A stretch of DNA of 64,000 bases from HNR sp040400085 (lineage in GTDB: Bacteria > Actinomycetota > Actinomycetes > Actinomycetales > Microbacteriaceae). The stretch's first letter is position 1. Each line of letters opens with the position of its first letter. Under the pieces are notes generated by a model. It saw only the letters and a list, made by a program, of their open reading frames with translations, had not been told where the DNA came from and searched no databases. Positions 28,690 to 37,562 of the stretch are shown here, piece by piece. The stretch is taken from contig JBBAQX010000023.1 in assembly GCA_040400085.1 (NCBI GenBank), forward strand, positions 3,337 to 67,336. The letters are read 5' to 3'. The translations under genes and the position numbers were made by a program.

Positions 28690-29670
28690 GTGCGCTACGT
28701 GCTCAGCAAAGTAGGCTTGCTCCTGCTCACGATGTGGGCAGCGATCACCCTCAACTTCTTACTCCCCCGACTCATGCCGGGTTCCCCTGCGGATGCTGCC
28801 ATGGCGAAACTCGCCGGCAACGGCCCCGTCAGCCCCGCCACGCGGGCAGCCGTCGAGGCCCAGCTCGGAGTTCCCACCGGCAACATCTGGGACCAATACA
28901 TTACATACCTGTCAAACATCAGCCAGTTCGATTTTGGTATGTCCTACACGTTCTTCCCACAATCAGTATCCAGCCTGGTTGCCGCCGCGCTCCCCTGGAC
29001 CCTGATCCTCGTCGGGACCGTCACGGTACTATCGTTCGTTTTCGGAACCCTTCTCGGCGTCACAGCCGCATGGAAACGAGGAACCTGGCTCGATACCCTG
29101 CCGACCGTCGCCGGAACCTTCGGAAGCGCATTCCCCTATTTCTGGACGGCCCTCCTCCTCGTATTCGTTTTTGGATACGTCCTGGGATGGTTTCCCACCT
29201 CCGGCGCCTATAGCGCGTTCGCGACGCCCAACGCGTCGCCAGAATTCTTCGCGGATGTTCTTCACCATGCCGTACTGCCGGGCCTGACCATCCTCCTCAC
29301 GTCCCTTGGCGGCTGGATACTGGGTATGCGCAACACCATGATCAACACGCTGGGCGAAGACTACGTGACGTTCGCTGAGGCCAACGGCCTCCGCCAGCGC
29401 ACAGTTGCCCTTCGTTACGCGGCGCGCAACGCCATCCTGCCCAACCTGACCTCCTTCGGGCTCTCGCTCGGGTCGGTGGTGGGTGGATCACTTCTGGTCG
29501 AGACCGTCTTCAACTACCCCGGCCTCGGCTACCTGCTCTACACGGCTGTGGTGAATCAGGATTACCCGCTCATGCAGGCACTATTCCTCATGATCACCGT
29601 GAGCGTCTTAGTTGCAAACTTCCTGGTTGATATTTTGTACGGCTTCTTAGATCCGAGGACCCGCCGATGA
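28690..29670 (+). CDS. ABC transporter permease, DppB/OppB type
   Basis: 326-aa inner-membrane subunit. N-terminal helix followed by LPRLMPGSPADAA, six hydrophobic segments, and the EAA loop FAEANGLRQRTVALRYAARN that contacts the ATPase. The start is GTG with AAAGG 9 nt upstream. It overlaps the next permease by 4 nt (ATGA). Close in layout to the first importer's DppB in this window, so the two systems are paralogous. Confidence 0.93.
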   Translation: MRYVLSKVGLLLLTMWAAITLNFLLPRLMPGSPADAAMAKLAGNGPVSPATRAAVEAQLGVPTGNIWDQYITYLSNISQFDFGMSYTFFPQSVSSLVAAALPWTLILVGTVTVLSFVFGTLLGVTAAWKRGTWLDTLPTVAGTFGSAFPYFWTALLLVFVFGYVLGWFPTSGAYSAFATPNASPEFFADVLHHAVLPGLTILLTSLGGWILGMRNTMINTLGEDYVTFAEANGLRQRTVALRYAARNAILPNLTSFGLSLGSVVGGSLLVETVFNYPGLGYLLYTAVVNQDYPLMQALFLMITVSVLVANFLVDILYGFLDPRTRR

Positions 29671-30593
29671 CAGCTACAAGCAACACCCAGAACAGCCCGA
29701 CCCCCAACGGGGCCGGCCAGCGACGACGAGCTCCGTTCAGAGTCGTCGGAAAAGTGTTTGGCACGCTATGGGAAGTCCCCAAGGCCCGTATCGGGATAGT
29801 GATCCTTGCATTCTTTATCTTTGTCGCGATATTCGCACCGCTACTCGCGCCATACTCGCCCAACGAGAACGGTTTCGGGAGAAGCCAGAGTGCTAGCTCT
29901 GAGCACTGGCTCGGCACCACCGCCGCCGGGCAGGACGTCCTGTCCCAGCTCATCTTCGGGGCACGGATATCCGTCTTCGTCGGACTCGTCGCAGGCGGGC
30001 TCGCAACACTTATCGCGATCCTCGTCGGCCTCAGCTGGGGTTATATTCGTTCATTTGCGGGTGAATCGGTCGGCTTCATCGTCAATCTCTTCCTCGTCAT
30101 CCCCGCGCTTCCTCTGATGATCGTGATCGCCGCCTATCTCCAAAACGGCGGAATCTCGATGATCATCTTCGTGGTCGTGCTGACGGGGTGGGCATCGGGA
30201 GCCCGCGTTCTGCGCTCGCAAACCCAGTCGCTTCGCTCACGCGATTTTGTCACGGCCGCGGTATTCAGCGGGGAGAGTTCTTTCCGAATTATCTTCCGCG
30301 AAATCCTGCCCAATATGACCTCGCTCATCACGGGCAGCTTCTTTGCCGCGGCAACGGGAGCGATACTCGCCGAGGCCGGGCTCGAATTCCTCGGCATCGG
30401 CGACACCACCTCAGTGAGTTGGGGAACAATGCTGTTCTGGGCTCAGAATGGCAACGCTCTGCTCACAGGCCAATGGGTCCTGCTCTTCGCTCCGGGCCTC
30501 TGCATCGCGCTACTCGCGACCTCGATGACGTTCATCAACTTCGGTGTTGACGGGCTCAGCAATCCTCGACTGAGGGAAGGAACGAAACGATGA
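29667..30593 (+). CDS. ABC transporter permease, DppC/OppC type
   Basis: 308-aa partner permease. A cytoplasmic N-terminus is followed by a helix, then HWLGTTAAGQDVLSQLIFG, the DppC hallmark, and the EAA-like segment FSGESSFRIIFREILPN in the second half. Both ends overlap neighbours by 4 nt, indicating strict translational coupling with DppB and the fused ATPase. Confidence 0.93.
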   Translation: MTATSNTQNSPTPNGAGQRRRAPFRVVGKVFGTLWEVPKARIGIVILAFFIFVAIFAPLLAPYSPNENGFGRSQSASSEHWLGTTAAGQDVLSQLIFGARISVFVGLVAGGLATLIAILVGLSWGYIRSFAGESVGFIVNLFLVIPALPLMIVIAAYLQNGGISMIIFVVVLTGWASGARVLRSQTQSLRSRDFVTAAVFSGESSFRIIFREILPNMTSLITGSFFAAATGAILAEAGLEFLGIGDTTSVSWGTMLFWAQNGNALLTGQWVLLFAPGLCIALLATSMTFINFGVDGLSNPRLREGTKR

Positions 30594-32257
30594 GTCTCCT
30601 GAACGTTGAAAATCTCTCGGTTATTTACGAGCCAAACGGGGCGGAACCCGTCTATGCTGTCAAGGACGCCACATTCAGCCTGGAACGCGGCGAATTCGTC
30701 GGCCTCGTCGGAGAATCAGGGTCGGGCAAATCCACCCTCGGATTTGCGCTCACCAGACTCTCAAAAGCGCCCGCCCGGATCAGCGAAGGAAAAATTCTCT
30801 TCGACGGGAAAGACATCGCGGGAATCAAAACTGAAGACCTACGCACCCAGCGTCAGGGCGGGTTCGCCATGGTGCTGCAATCGGGAATGAACGCGCTCAA
30901 CCCGGTTCGGAGCATCCGTCATCATTTCTTCGACATCTTCGCGGCCCACGGTCACGTCAGCAAGAAGAATAGGGAGGCACGTGCGAGCGAGCTTATCGAA
31001 AAGGTAAAACTCCCCGTCACGACCCTCGACCGCTTTCCCACGCAGCTATCGGGTGGGATGCGCCAGCGAGTTTCAATCGCCCTTGCGCTCTCGCTCGAGC
31101 CTCAGCTGATGGTTTTCGACGAGCCGACGACGGCGCTCGATGTGCTCGTGCAGCACGCGGTCATGGATACGATCAAGGATCTTCAACGGGCGGAAGGGTT
31201 CACCGCCATCCTGATCAGCCACGATCTGGGAATCGTGTTGGAGGCTACCGAGCGCGTACTCGTCATGCGCGACGGCGAGATCGTCGAGGATTCGTCCTCA
31301 CGTGACATTTTGCGTGCTCCGCAACACGAATACACGAAGAACCTACTCAGCCACTACGGCGACCCGCGCGCCGAGGTAGTAACGGTTCCCGGGTTGGAGC
31401 GGCGAGGTTCCTCGTCGTCTGACAACGTGGCGCAGGGGGTAAAGCCCGCGCGCGATGGCCGCCAATCTGGGCTCAGCATCGTGGTCAGCGGAGTGTCCAA
31501 AACGTATCCAGCGCCAAGGCGGGGAGAACCCATCGTTCGCGCTGTCAACGATGTCTCCTTCACGTTGGAACCGGGTGCCTCTGTTGCGCTAGTAGGCGCG
31601 AGCGGAAGCGGAAAAAGCACGCTCGCCAAGATGATTTCGGGCGTAGAGAAACCGACCTCGGGCACGATAACGTTTGGCGATCTGAGCATCGACACTCTGA
31701 AACGGCGACAGCTGAAACGGCTCCACCGCGATGTGCAGATGGTGTTCCAGGACCCCTATGCGGCCCTCAACCCGCTGCACACGGTGGAATATACGCTGAT
31801 GCGACCGATCATCAACTTTTCGAGCAGGCGTGGACACGAGGCCAGAAAACGGGTCTTGGAATTGCTCGATACCGTGGGTCTCACCCCCGTCGAACAATTC
31901 GCCGCAAAGCTTCCCCACCAGCTATCGGGAGGACAGCGGCAACGAGTAGTCATAGCGCGGGCGCTCGCCAGCGACCCGCAGGTGATCATCGCGGATGAGC
32001 CGGTCTCTATGCTCGATGTTTCGCTCCGTGCTGGGGTTCTCGCACTGCTCGACGGCCTCCGCGAAACGTGGGGCGTAAGCATGCTTTACATCACACACGA
32101 CCTGCTGAGCGCGCGTCTTGTAACCGACCAAATCATGGTGCTCAATCAGGGCTCCGTTGTCGAGCGAGGTGAGACCGCCAGCGTGCTTCAGCATCCGCAA
32201 GACGACTACACCGTGCAATTACTGGATGCGATTCCCAACCCGTCCCACAACGCCTAA
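30590..32257 (+). CDS. Fused double ABC ATPase, DppD-DppF type
   Basis: 555-aa protein carrying both nucleotide-binding domains of the importer in one chain. Domain 1 has Walker A GESGSGKST (residues 41-49), signature LSGGMRQR and Walker B MVFDEPTTALD. Domain 2 has Walker A GASGSGKST (about 336), signature LSGGQRQR (about 445) and IIADEPVSMLD. The linker between them is about 40 polar residues. Such fusions are common for oligosaccharide-type importers in Microbacteriaceae. ATGA overlap with the permease gene. Confidence 0.95.
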   Translation: MSLLNVENLSVIYEPNGAEPVYAVKDATFSLERGEFVGLVGESGSGKSTLGFALTRLSKAPARISEGKILFDGKDIAGIKTEDLRTQRQGGFAMVLQSGMNALNPVRSIRHHFFDIFAAHGHVSKKNREARASELIEKVKLPVTTLDRFPTQLSGGMRQRVSIALALSLEPQLMVFDEPTTALDVLVQHAVMDTIKDLQRAEGFTAILISHDLGIVLEATERVLVMRDGEIVEDSSSRDILRAPQHEYTKNLLSHYGDPRAEVVTVPGLERRGSSSSDNVAQGVKPARDGRQSGLSIVVSGVSKTYPAPRRGEPIVRAVNDVSFTLEPGASVALVGASGSGKSTLAKMISGVEKPTSGTITFGDLSIDTLKRRQLKRLHRDVQMVFQDPYAALNPLHTVEYTLMRPIINFSSRRGHEARKRVLELLDTVGLTPVEQFAAKLPHQLSGGQRQRVVIARALASDPQVIIADEPVSMLDVSLRAGVLALLDGLRETWGVSMLYITHDLLSARLVTDQIMVLNQGSVVERGETASVLQHPQDDYTVQLLDAIPNPSHNA

Positions 32258-32289
32258 ACGTAAACCCGTTCGCTAACAACATCGCTAAC

Positions 32290-32313
32290 GGGGATGCCCT
32301 CATCGGCATCCCC
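32290..32313 (+). terminator. Short hairpin between the ATPase and GH1 genes
   Basis: GGGGATGCC and GGCATCCCC form a 9-bp perfect stem with a 6-nt loop, 32 nt after the ATPase stop and just before the GH1 ribosome-binding site. It may attenuate read-through into GH1. Confidence 0.5.
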
Positions 32314-32333
32314 CATTATTTACAAGGAGAGAC

Positions 32334-33521
32334 GTGCTTCAGTTTCCTCAGGGATTCATTTGGGGCGCTGCGACCGCAGCCCACCAGATCGAGGGTAACA
32401 ACATCAACAACGATTGGTGGGTCAAGGAACATACGCCCGGCACCTCTATCGTCGAGCCGAGTGGTGATGCGATGGATAGCTACCATCGCTTCCGTGAGGA
32501 CATGAAGCTGCTGGCAGATGCGGGGTTAGAGTCCTATCGCTTCAGCATCGAGTGGAGCCGGATCGAGCCCGAAGAGGGATACGTCTCGCGTGCCGAGATT
32601 GATCATTACCGTCGTATGGTCGATACCGCGCACGAGCTCGGGCTCAAACCGATCGTGACGCTCTTGCACTTTACGGTGCCCCGCTGGATGCACGACGACG
32701 GTTTTTGGCGCAGCCCCAAGGCGGCAGACAGGTTCGCCCGCTTCACCGAACACGCGTTACCGATCGTGTCCGAGGGCGTCGATTATGTATGCACCATCAA
32801 CGAGCCCAATATTGCCGCGATGCTCGCTGGCGGAGAGGATGCGGCGAACCTGGTCGCGTTCGGCCTCCCCAATCCTGACCTTCAGGTGGCGGATATGCTC
32901 CTCGAATCACATAAGCGGTCGCGGGAGGTCTTGTCTCAGCTGAGCGGGGTGCGTTCCGGTTGGACGGTTGCGACCCAGGCTTTCCACTCGACGGGCGAGC
33001 CAGGAGCCGACGAGATGATGCGCGAGTACGGTTACTGCCGCGACGATTGGTACCTGGAGGCAGCAAAGGGCGACGATTTCCTCGGCGTTCAGGCCTACAC
33101 CCGTACCTTCATCGGCCCCAACGGCCCGATCCCCGTCTCGGACGAGGTCGAGACCACTCTCACCGGATGGGAATTCTTCCCGCCCGCGACCGAGATGGGT
33201 CTCCGCAGCGCGTGGGAGCTGAGCGAACACGTTCCGCTAATGGTCACCGAGAACGGCATTGCCACGGCCGACGATACCAGGCGCATCGCCTATACAGACG
33301 GGGCACTACGCGGCGTCCACTCGGCGATCGAAGATGGCATCACTGTTTTGGGTTACCAACATTGGAGCGCCCTCGATAACTACGAGTGGGCAAGCGGGTT
33401 CCGCCCCACCTTCGGCCTTATCGCGGTTGACCGAGAGACCTTCGTACGCACGCCGAAACCCAGCCTCGCCTGGCTGGGCAACGTCGCGCGCAACAACGGC
33501 CTACCCGCAGAATCCGTCTAA
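32334..33521 (+). CDS. Beta-glucosidase, glycoside hydrolase family 1
   Basis: 395-aa retaining beta-glycosidase, somewhat short for GH1 (usually about 440-480). The N-terminal signature FPQGFIWGAATAAHQIEGNN, acid/base Glu157 in TINEPNIA and nucleophile Glu306 in VTENGIA are all intact. No signal peptide, so it hydrolyses imported beta-glucosides in the cytoplasm. The GTG start has AAGGAGA as Shine-Dalgarno. The gene follows the importer and precedes a surface glycanase-like gene, completing an outside-to-inside degradation path. Phospho-beta-glycosidase activity is unlikely with an ABC importer. Confidence 0.92.
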   Translation: MLQFPQGFIWGAATAAHQIEGNNINNDWWVKEHTPGTSIVEPSGDAMDSYHRFREDMKLLADAGLESYRFSIEWSRIEPEEGYVSRAEIDHYRRMVDTAHELGLKPIVTLLHFTVPRWMHDDGFWRSPKAADRFARFTEHALPIVSEGVDYVCTINEPNIAAMLAGGEDAANLVAFGLPNPDLQVADMLLESHKRSREVLSQLSGVRSGWTVATQAFHSTGEPGADEMMREYGYCRDDWYLEAAKGDDFLGVQAYTRTFIGPNGPIPVSDEVETTLTGWEFFPPATEMGLRSAWELSEHVPLMVTENGIATADDTRRIAYTDGALRGVHSAIEDGITVLGYQHWSALDNYEWASGFRPTFGLIAVDRETFVRTPKPSLAWLGNVARNNGLPAESV

Positions 33522-33559
33522 CACCTCATCGCTAACACCACCTCACTAACACCTCAGAG
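33518..33559. repeat. 14-bp tandem array at the 3' end of the GH1 gene
   Basis: Three imperfect copies of CTAACACCTCATCG start at 33518, 33532 and 33546. The GH1 stop TAA (33519-33521) lies in copy 1, and the array reaches almost to the next start codon. Confidence 0.8.
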
Positions 33560-33572
33560 AAAGACATTGCCA

Positions 33573-35381
33573 ATGAAGTCATCCTCCCTCTCCGCGGGGG
33601 TGGCGGTCACCCTTGCCGCCGCCCTCGTCTGTGGCCCACTCGCGACAACAACGGCGGCTCAGGCCATGCCCGTTGTCACGCCTACCACCACGCCCGCACT
33701 ATCGCCGGAAGCTTGGTCAGAGCTCAGGCAATATGCGGTCGACACCTGGCGTTCGATGGACGCCATGACTACCCCGGCAACCGGCCTCCCCGCCGACAAT
33801 ATTCCCGGAAACCTGGCGGCGGGCACAGCGAGCGGATACACCTCCCCCACCAACATCGGCGGGTACCTGTGGTCTGCCGTAGTTGCCCGAGATCTCGGCA
33901 TTATCTCGCCCAATGACGCCCGCGACCGGATGCGTGTCACGCTCGATACGCTGAGCACCATGGAACGCAACCAGGCAAGCGGGATGTACTACAACTGGTA
34001 TGACCCTCGCGACGGTTCCCTGCTCCACACCTGGCCAGAGAACGGCGACCCGATCAACCAGTTCCTCAGTTCGGTCGATAACGGATGGCTGGCCGCCTCG
34101 CTCCGTATCGTCGCCTCCGCGGAACCCCAGCTCGCCACCGAGGCGACTGCACTCTATACGTCGATGAACTTCGGTTCTTTCTTCGATCCTGAACCGTCGG
34201 CGAACCTTCCTGCGGGAACGAATCGCGGCGGCTTCTGGGAGGTGGCCCCTCCCGGCTGCAGCACCCAGCACGCGAACTACGCGGGTGTCGGCCCGGACGT
34301 TTTCTACACCTGTCACCACTACGACACCACGGTGAGCGAGTCGCGCATTGCCACGTACCTTGGCATCGCCAACGGACAAATCCCCGCATCGGGACTCTAC
34401 GGCACCTACCGCACGCTTCCGGCGGGATGCGACTGGGGCTGGCAGGAACAATTGCCAACGGGCACGACCCGGACCTATAACGGCATCCCCGTCTACGAGG
34501 GCGTCTACGCCTACGACGAGATGGCCTTCGTGCCCAGCTGGGGCGGAAGCATATTCGAGGAATTGATGCCCGACCTTCTCGTTCCCGAAAGCGAGTGGGG
34601 CGCTACCTCCTGGGCCGTCAACCACCCCGTAGCTGTCGAGGTTCAGAAGCGGCACGGACTCACCGAGGCTGGCTATGGCTACTGGGGATTCTCGCCTGCT
34701 AGCGACCCATTCGGCGGCTACCGCGAATACGGAGTCGACGTCGCGGGCATGCGTTCCGACGGCTACACCTCCGACAAAGAAGAGACCAACGTTGACATCG
34801 AGAAGCCGGGATGCCCGGGAATAGGCGGAACCAACCCGGAGCCGACGTTTGGTGACGGCGTTGTGACGCCCCACGCATCCTTTCTCGCGCTCCCCTACGA
34901 CCTTGAGGGCGCACGCGATAACCTGCGTAAGATCAAAACGGATCTGAACGCATATGGCCCCGGCGGCTTCTACGATGCGGTTGCGGTGAAGAGCGGCACG
35001 ATCGCCGAGCGGTACCTCTCGCTGGACCAGGCCATCAGCATGGCGGCGCTCGGGAACGTGCTCGATAACAACGCGCTCAAGGGATACTTCGTGGATGATA
35101 CGCTCGAGCAGCGGTTGAAGCCACTCATCCAGGCTCAGACCTTCTCGTCGAGCTTTGACACGGCCGTGGTTGATCCTGTCGATCCGGTCGATCCGGTAAC
35201 ACCGGTCGTTCCCGATCCGACGTCGCCCGAGGGTGGCGCCACGGTAATCGCTGCTACTCCCTCAGGTACACTTGCCGCGACGGGGGCGCGGGGAGAGTCC
35301 TTCGCCGCGTTCCTCGCGGCAGCCGCGGTCCTCGCAGGGCTAGCCGTGTACCGCGTCAGAAGGATCCGATGCTCCCACTAG
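33573..35381 (+). CDS. Secreted, sortase-anchored glycoamylase-like/DUF3131-type glycanase
   Basis: 602-aa surface protein. A Sec signal ends near ATTTAAQA (about residue 33). The core contains TSPTNIGGYLWSAVVARDLG, YYNWYDPRDG and FLSSVDNGWLAASL. From family knowledge, this block matches the glycoamylase-like clan that includes GH144, GH162 and the GH189 domain of cyclic beta-1,2-glucan synthases. A DPVDPVDPV linker leads to LAATGA, a hydrophobic helix and a basic tail, the layout of class E sortase substrates. An in-frame TTG lies two codons upstream; I take the ATG. It probably trims a beta-glucan outside the cell for the importer and GH1; the exact linkage is a guess. Confidence 0.75.
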   Translation: MKSSSLSAGVAVTLAAALVCGPLATTTAAQAMPVVTPTTTPALSPEAWSELRQYAVDTWRSMDAMTTPATGLPADNIPGNLAAGTASGYTSPTNIGGYLWSAVVARDLGIISPNDARDRMRVTLDTLSTMERNQASGMYYNWYDPRDGSLLHTWPENGDPINQFLSSVDNGWLAASLRIVASAEPQLATEATALYTSMNFGSFFDPEPSANLPAGTNRGGFWEVAPPGCSTQHANYAGVGPDVFYTCHHYDTTVSESRIATYLGIANGQIPASGLYGTYRTLPAGCDWGWQEQLPTGTTRTYNGIPVYEGVYAYDEMAFVPSWGGSIFEELMPDLLVPESEWGATSWAVNHPVAVEVQKRHGLTEAGYGYWGFSPASDPFGGYREYGVDVAGMRSDGYTSDKEETNVDIEKPGCPGIGGTNPEPTFGDGVVTPHASFLALPYDLEGARDNLRKIKTDLNAYGPGGFYDAVAVKSGTIAERYLSLDQAISMAALGNVLDNNALKGYFVDDTLEQRLKPLIQAQTFSSSFDTAVVDPVDPVDPVTPVVPDPTSPEGGATVIAATPSGTLAATGARGESFAAFLAAAAVLAGLAVYRVRRIRCSH

Positions 35382-35391
35382 TTTAGATACC

Positions 35392-35430
35392 AAAAACGCC
35401 CGTGCAGCCTGGGACTGTGCGGGCGTTTTT
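35392..35430 (+). terminator. Rho-independent terminator
   Basis: AAAAACGCCCG pairs with CGGGCGTTTTT (11 bp) around a 17-nt loop and ends in five T, 10 nt after the surface-protein stop. It ends the saccharide operon and may also serve the converging DUF4260 transcript. Confidence 0.9.
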
Positions 35431-35469
35431 GTATTGGAATTTTCGGCCCGGCGCTGTTTCGTGCTGTAG

Positions 35470-35856
35470 CTATGCAGTGCGGGGGCCTGCAGAGACGGGG
35501 CTGAGATGAGTATGACTCGGTTCGTCGTCATCTTTGAGCCCGTATGCGAGCACCCTGTCAACCGCAACGTGGAATGCCCAACTCGCAGCGACGACAGCTA
35601 ATGCGTCGACACGTGCCGAGAAGCTCGCCGCGATCAGATAGACACCAGCGAGTAATGCCGGGCCAGTGTAATTATGGACGACGTTATACAGTCGTGCGCC
35701 GACCCGATTATTCGCTAGATAACCGACCCCCGATAGGTCGAACACCAGGAACAGGGCTAGCGGCCACCACCAGAGGATCCCGGCCGAGGTAAGGGCGATC
35801 ATTACGAACAGAGCTATGGCAGCGTTTTCTATGCGCTGAATCGTTATCGGGCCCAT
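35470..35856 (-). CDS. DUF4260 family membrane protein
   Basis: 128-aa protein with about four hydrophobic segments and the DUF4260 pattern FDLSGVGYLANNRVGARLYNVVHNYTGPAL. Function of the family is unknown. The ATG overlaps the TetR stop (TGATG), so it is translated with the TetR gene and the hydrolase as a three-gene unit that the TetR protein likely controls. The last 20 residues are polar and not conserved-looking. Confidence 0.8.
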   Translation of the reverse strand: MGPITIQRIENAAIALFVMIALTSAGILWWWPLALFLVFDLSGVGYLANNRVGARLYNVVHNYTGPALLAGVYLIAASFSARVDALAVVAASWAFHVAVDRVLAYGLKDDDEPSHTHLSPVSAGPRTA

Positions 35857-36479
35857 CAGACGCTGTGACCTTTCTGATGCGATGGGTTCCGCGCGCCCTC
35901 GAAGAGCTCCGGAGCCTGCGTAATCGCGGAGCCCAGCCAGAAGATCACCCGGTCGAAGCTCGTGTCGACCTCGTTGGCCAGGCTAAAACCCCCGCTATTC
36001 TCCAGCTGCGAGAACCCGTGTAGGGTAGCCCGGATCGCGCGCATGGCGTCGACTCGATACTCCTCGGCGATCCCCATCCCCGCGACAATGGCGGTCACGG
36101 TGCGCATAAATTCGTCCCTCGATTCCCGCGCCGTCGGCGTACTGTCAAGCACCGGTCCCTGCGCCGCGCCATACATCGCGGGGTGCGCCCTCGCATAGTC
36201 CCGATAGGCGTGGGCGAGAGCGCCGAGCGCGTCCAGACCGGAGCGTCCGACGGTCGCCCGGACCACAGCATCATTCAATTGAGCGAACGCCCGGGCCGCG
36301 AGACGCTCTCGCAGGTCGGCGAGGTTGGTAACGTGCTTGTAGATGCTGGGAACGGTCACGTGTGCCTTCGCCGCGATGGGCGCGAGGGTGAGTTCCGCCA
36401 CCCCGTTGCTCCCGAGGGCCTCGGCGCATTCCTCGGCCAGGTCGAGGACGACTTCGGTGCTGAGTTTGATCTTTGTCAT
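35856..36479 (-). CDS. TetR family transcriptional regulator
   Basis: 207-aa repressor. The N-terminal HTH spans about residues 10-60 (LTLAPIAAKAHVTVPSIYKHV) and the C-terminal domain resembles the TetR WHG/C-terminal 25 group (RATLHGFSQLENSGGF). A longer frame reads upstream through the hydrolase gene; the ATG at 36479 lies 4 nt after the hydrolase stop and is the sensible start. It probably represses its own operon through the palindromic AT-rich site upstream of the hydrolase. Confidence 0.88.
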   Translation of the reverse strand: MTKIKLSTEVVLDLAEECAEALGSNGVAELTLAPIAAKAHVTVPSIYKHVTNLADLRERLAARAFAQLNDAVVRATVGRSGLDALGALAHAYRDYARAHPAMYGAAQGPVLDSTPTARESRDEFMRTVTAIVAGMGIAEEYRVDAMRAIRATLHGFSQLENSGGFSLANEVDTSFDRVIFWLGSAITQAPELFEGARNPSHQKGHSV

Positions 36480-36483
36480 GTTG

Positions 36484-37371
36484 CTAGTGTCCGTTCGTGT
36501 CGGTCGTGCTGCCCATATCAGTCTCGTCAAGAAATTGGATGATGGCGTCGGCGGTCTCCCGCGGTGCCTGCGCTTGTGGGTAATGCCCAACACCCGAAAG
36601 CAACAGCTTTTTCGCGTGAAGGATGCCCGCAATCGCGTCGAGCTCCGCCTCCGGATCCGGGAAGTCCGGGTCGAGCTCGCCCATGATGGCCAGCTGCGGC
36701 ACGCGCGCGGCCGCCTCGTGGAACGGCACCACCGTGCTGTGGTCGGCTCCCTTGATGGTCGCGAGCAAAGCTCTCCAGGCGCCGGGCTTCTTCAGCCAGT
36801 CCCGGATATCGTTTGCCTGGCTGGCGAACCACTCCGGCTTCGCTCCCCCCTTGCCAAAAAACGAGCCGTATGCGCCCTTCCACGCGGCGGGACCCCACGG
36901 CTTGCGCATGGCTAAGGACATCGCGATGGCGGATGCTCGTGACATAGGCACCGGCCTCACGAACGGCCCGAGCAACACAGCGCTGCTAATCGTCTCGGGG
37001 GCCTGTGCCGCAGCAATAACCGAAGCTCCGGCAGCGATGGAATTGCCGATGAGAGTAATTTTTGAATATGGAGCCCCGGCCGCAGCGGCTTGCTCTCCGA
37101 GATGCACGGCAAGAGAGAGGAGGTCGCCTGCGGTTGCGAGGTCACCGTAGTCAGCGAAGGACGCGTCGGATTCGCCGTGTCCCCTGAGGTCAGCCGTGGC
37201 GACGGTGAAGCCCGCCTGAGTGAGGATGGGCGTGAGGTCACGGTAGGTGGAGCGCAGGTCACCAAGACCGGGGCTGGCAACAAGGAGATGGGACCGGGTT
37301 GAATCCGTGGGAAGGTCGAGGCTATAAGCGATTCGACCCTGGGGCCGGGTGAAGAAGTATGTCTGTTGCAT
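36484..37371 (-). CDS. Alpha/beta hydrolase, lysophospholipase-like
   Basis: 295-aa serine hydrolase. Oxyanion strand SPGLGDLRSTYRDL, the ADLRGHGESDASF block and the nucleophile elbow GNSIAAG are clear; a late Asp (ELDPDFPDPEAE) and His (GVGHYPQAQAP) complete the triad. No signal peptide. First gene of the hydrolase-TetR-DUF4260 unit. Substrate unknown; it may relieve the compound sensed by TetR. Confidence 0.85.
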   Translation of the reverse strand: MQQTYFFTRPQGRIAYSLDLPTDSTRSHLLVASPGLGDLRSTYRDLTPILTQAGFTVATADLRGHGESDASFADYGDLATAGDLLSLAVHLGEQAAAAGAPYSKITLIGNSIAAGASVIAAAQAPETISSAVLLGPFVRPVPMSRASAIAMSLAMRKPWGPAAWKGAYGSFFGKGGAKPEWFASQANDIRDWLKKPGAWRALLATIKGADHSTVVPFHEAAARVPQLAIMGELDPDFPDPEAELDAIAGILHAKKLLLSGVGHYPQAQAPRETADAIIQFLDETDMGSTTDTNGH

Positions 37372-37379
37372 AACCCAAT

Positions 37380-37418
37380 AGTAAATCAGGTTAACTAAAA
37401 AGTAAACTCAATTAACCA
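37380..37418. promoter_or_regulatory. Candidate TetR operator upstream of the hydrolase
   Basis: GGTTAA at 37389-37394 faces TTAACC at 37412-37417. Between and around them AGTAAA-type halves repeat (GTTAACTAAAAAGTAAAC is itself nearly palindromic). The site lies directly before the hydrolase ATG in an AT-rich stretch. Confidence 0.45.
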
Positions 37419-37478
37419 AATTGATTCACGGCATCCATTCTTGATCCCGTAAGCCCAGCGCTCACCCCGCCACAAACG

Positions 37479-37517
37479 GATGCCCGTCACCTTACGCTTC
37501 GTAAGGTAACGGGCATC
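37479..37517 (-). terminator. Hairpin downstream of sucD
   Basis: 17-nt arms (GATGCCCGTCACCTTAC and its near-complement, one mismatch) with a 5-nt loop, 46 nt past the sucD stop. No long U-run. Terminator of the sucCD operon. Confidence 0.7.
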
Positions 37518-37562
37518 TGTCCTCAGCCAGCACGGCCGAAACTGGGCGGGCTACAGCGCAAC

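Noticed and set aside
33717..34874. A 385-codon minus-strand frame over the surface glycanase gene
   Set aside because: No family features and opposite to a protein with signal peptide, conserved blocks and LAATG anchor.
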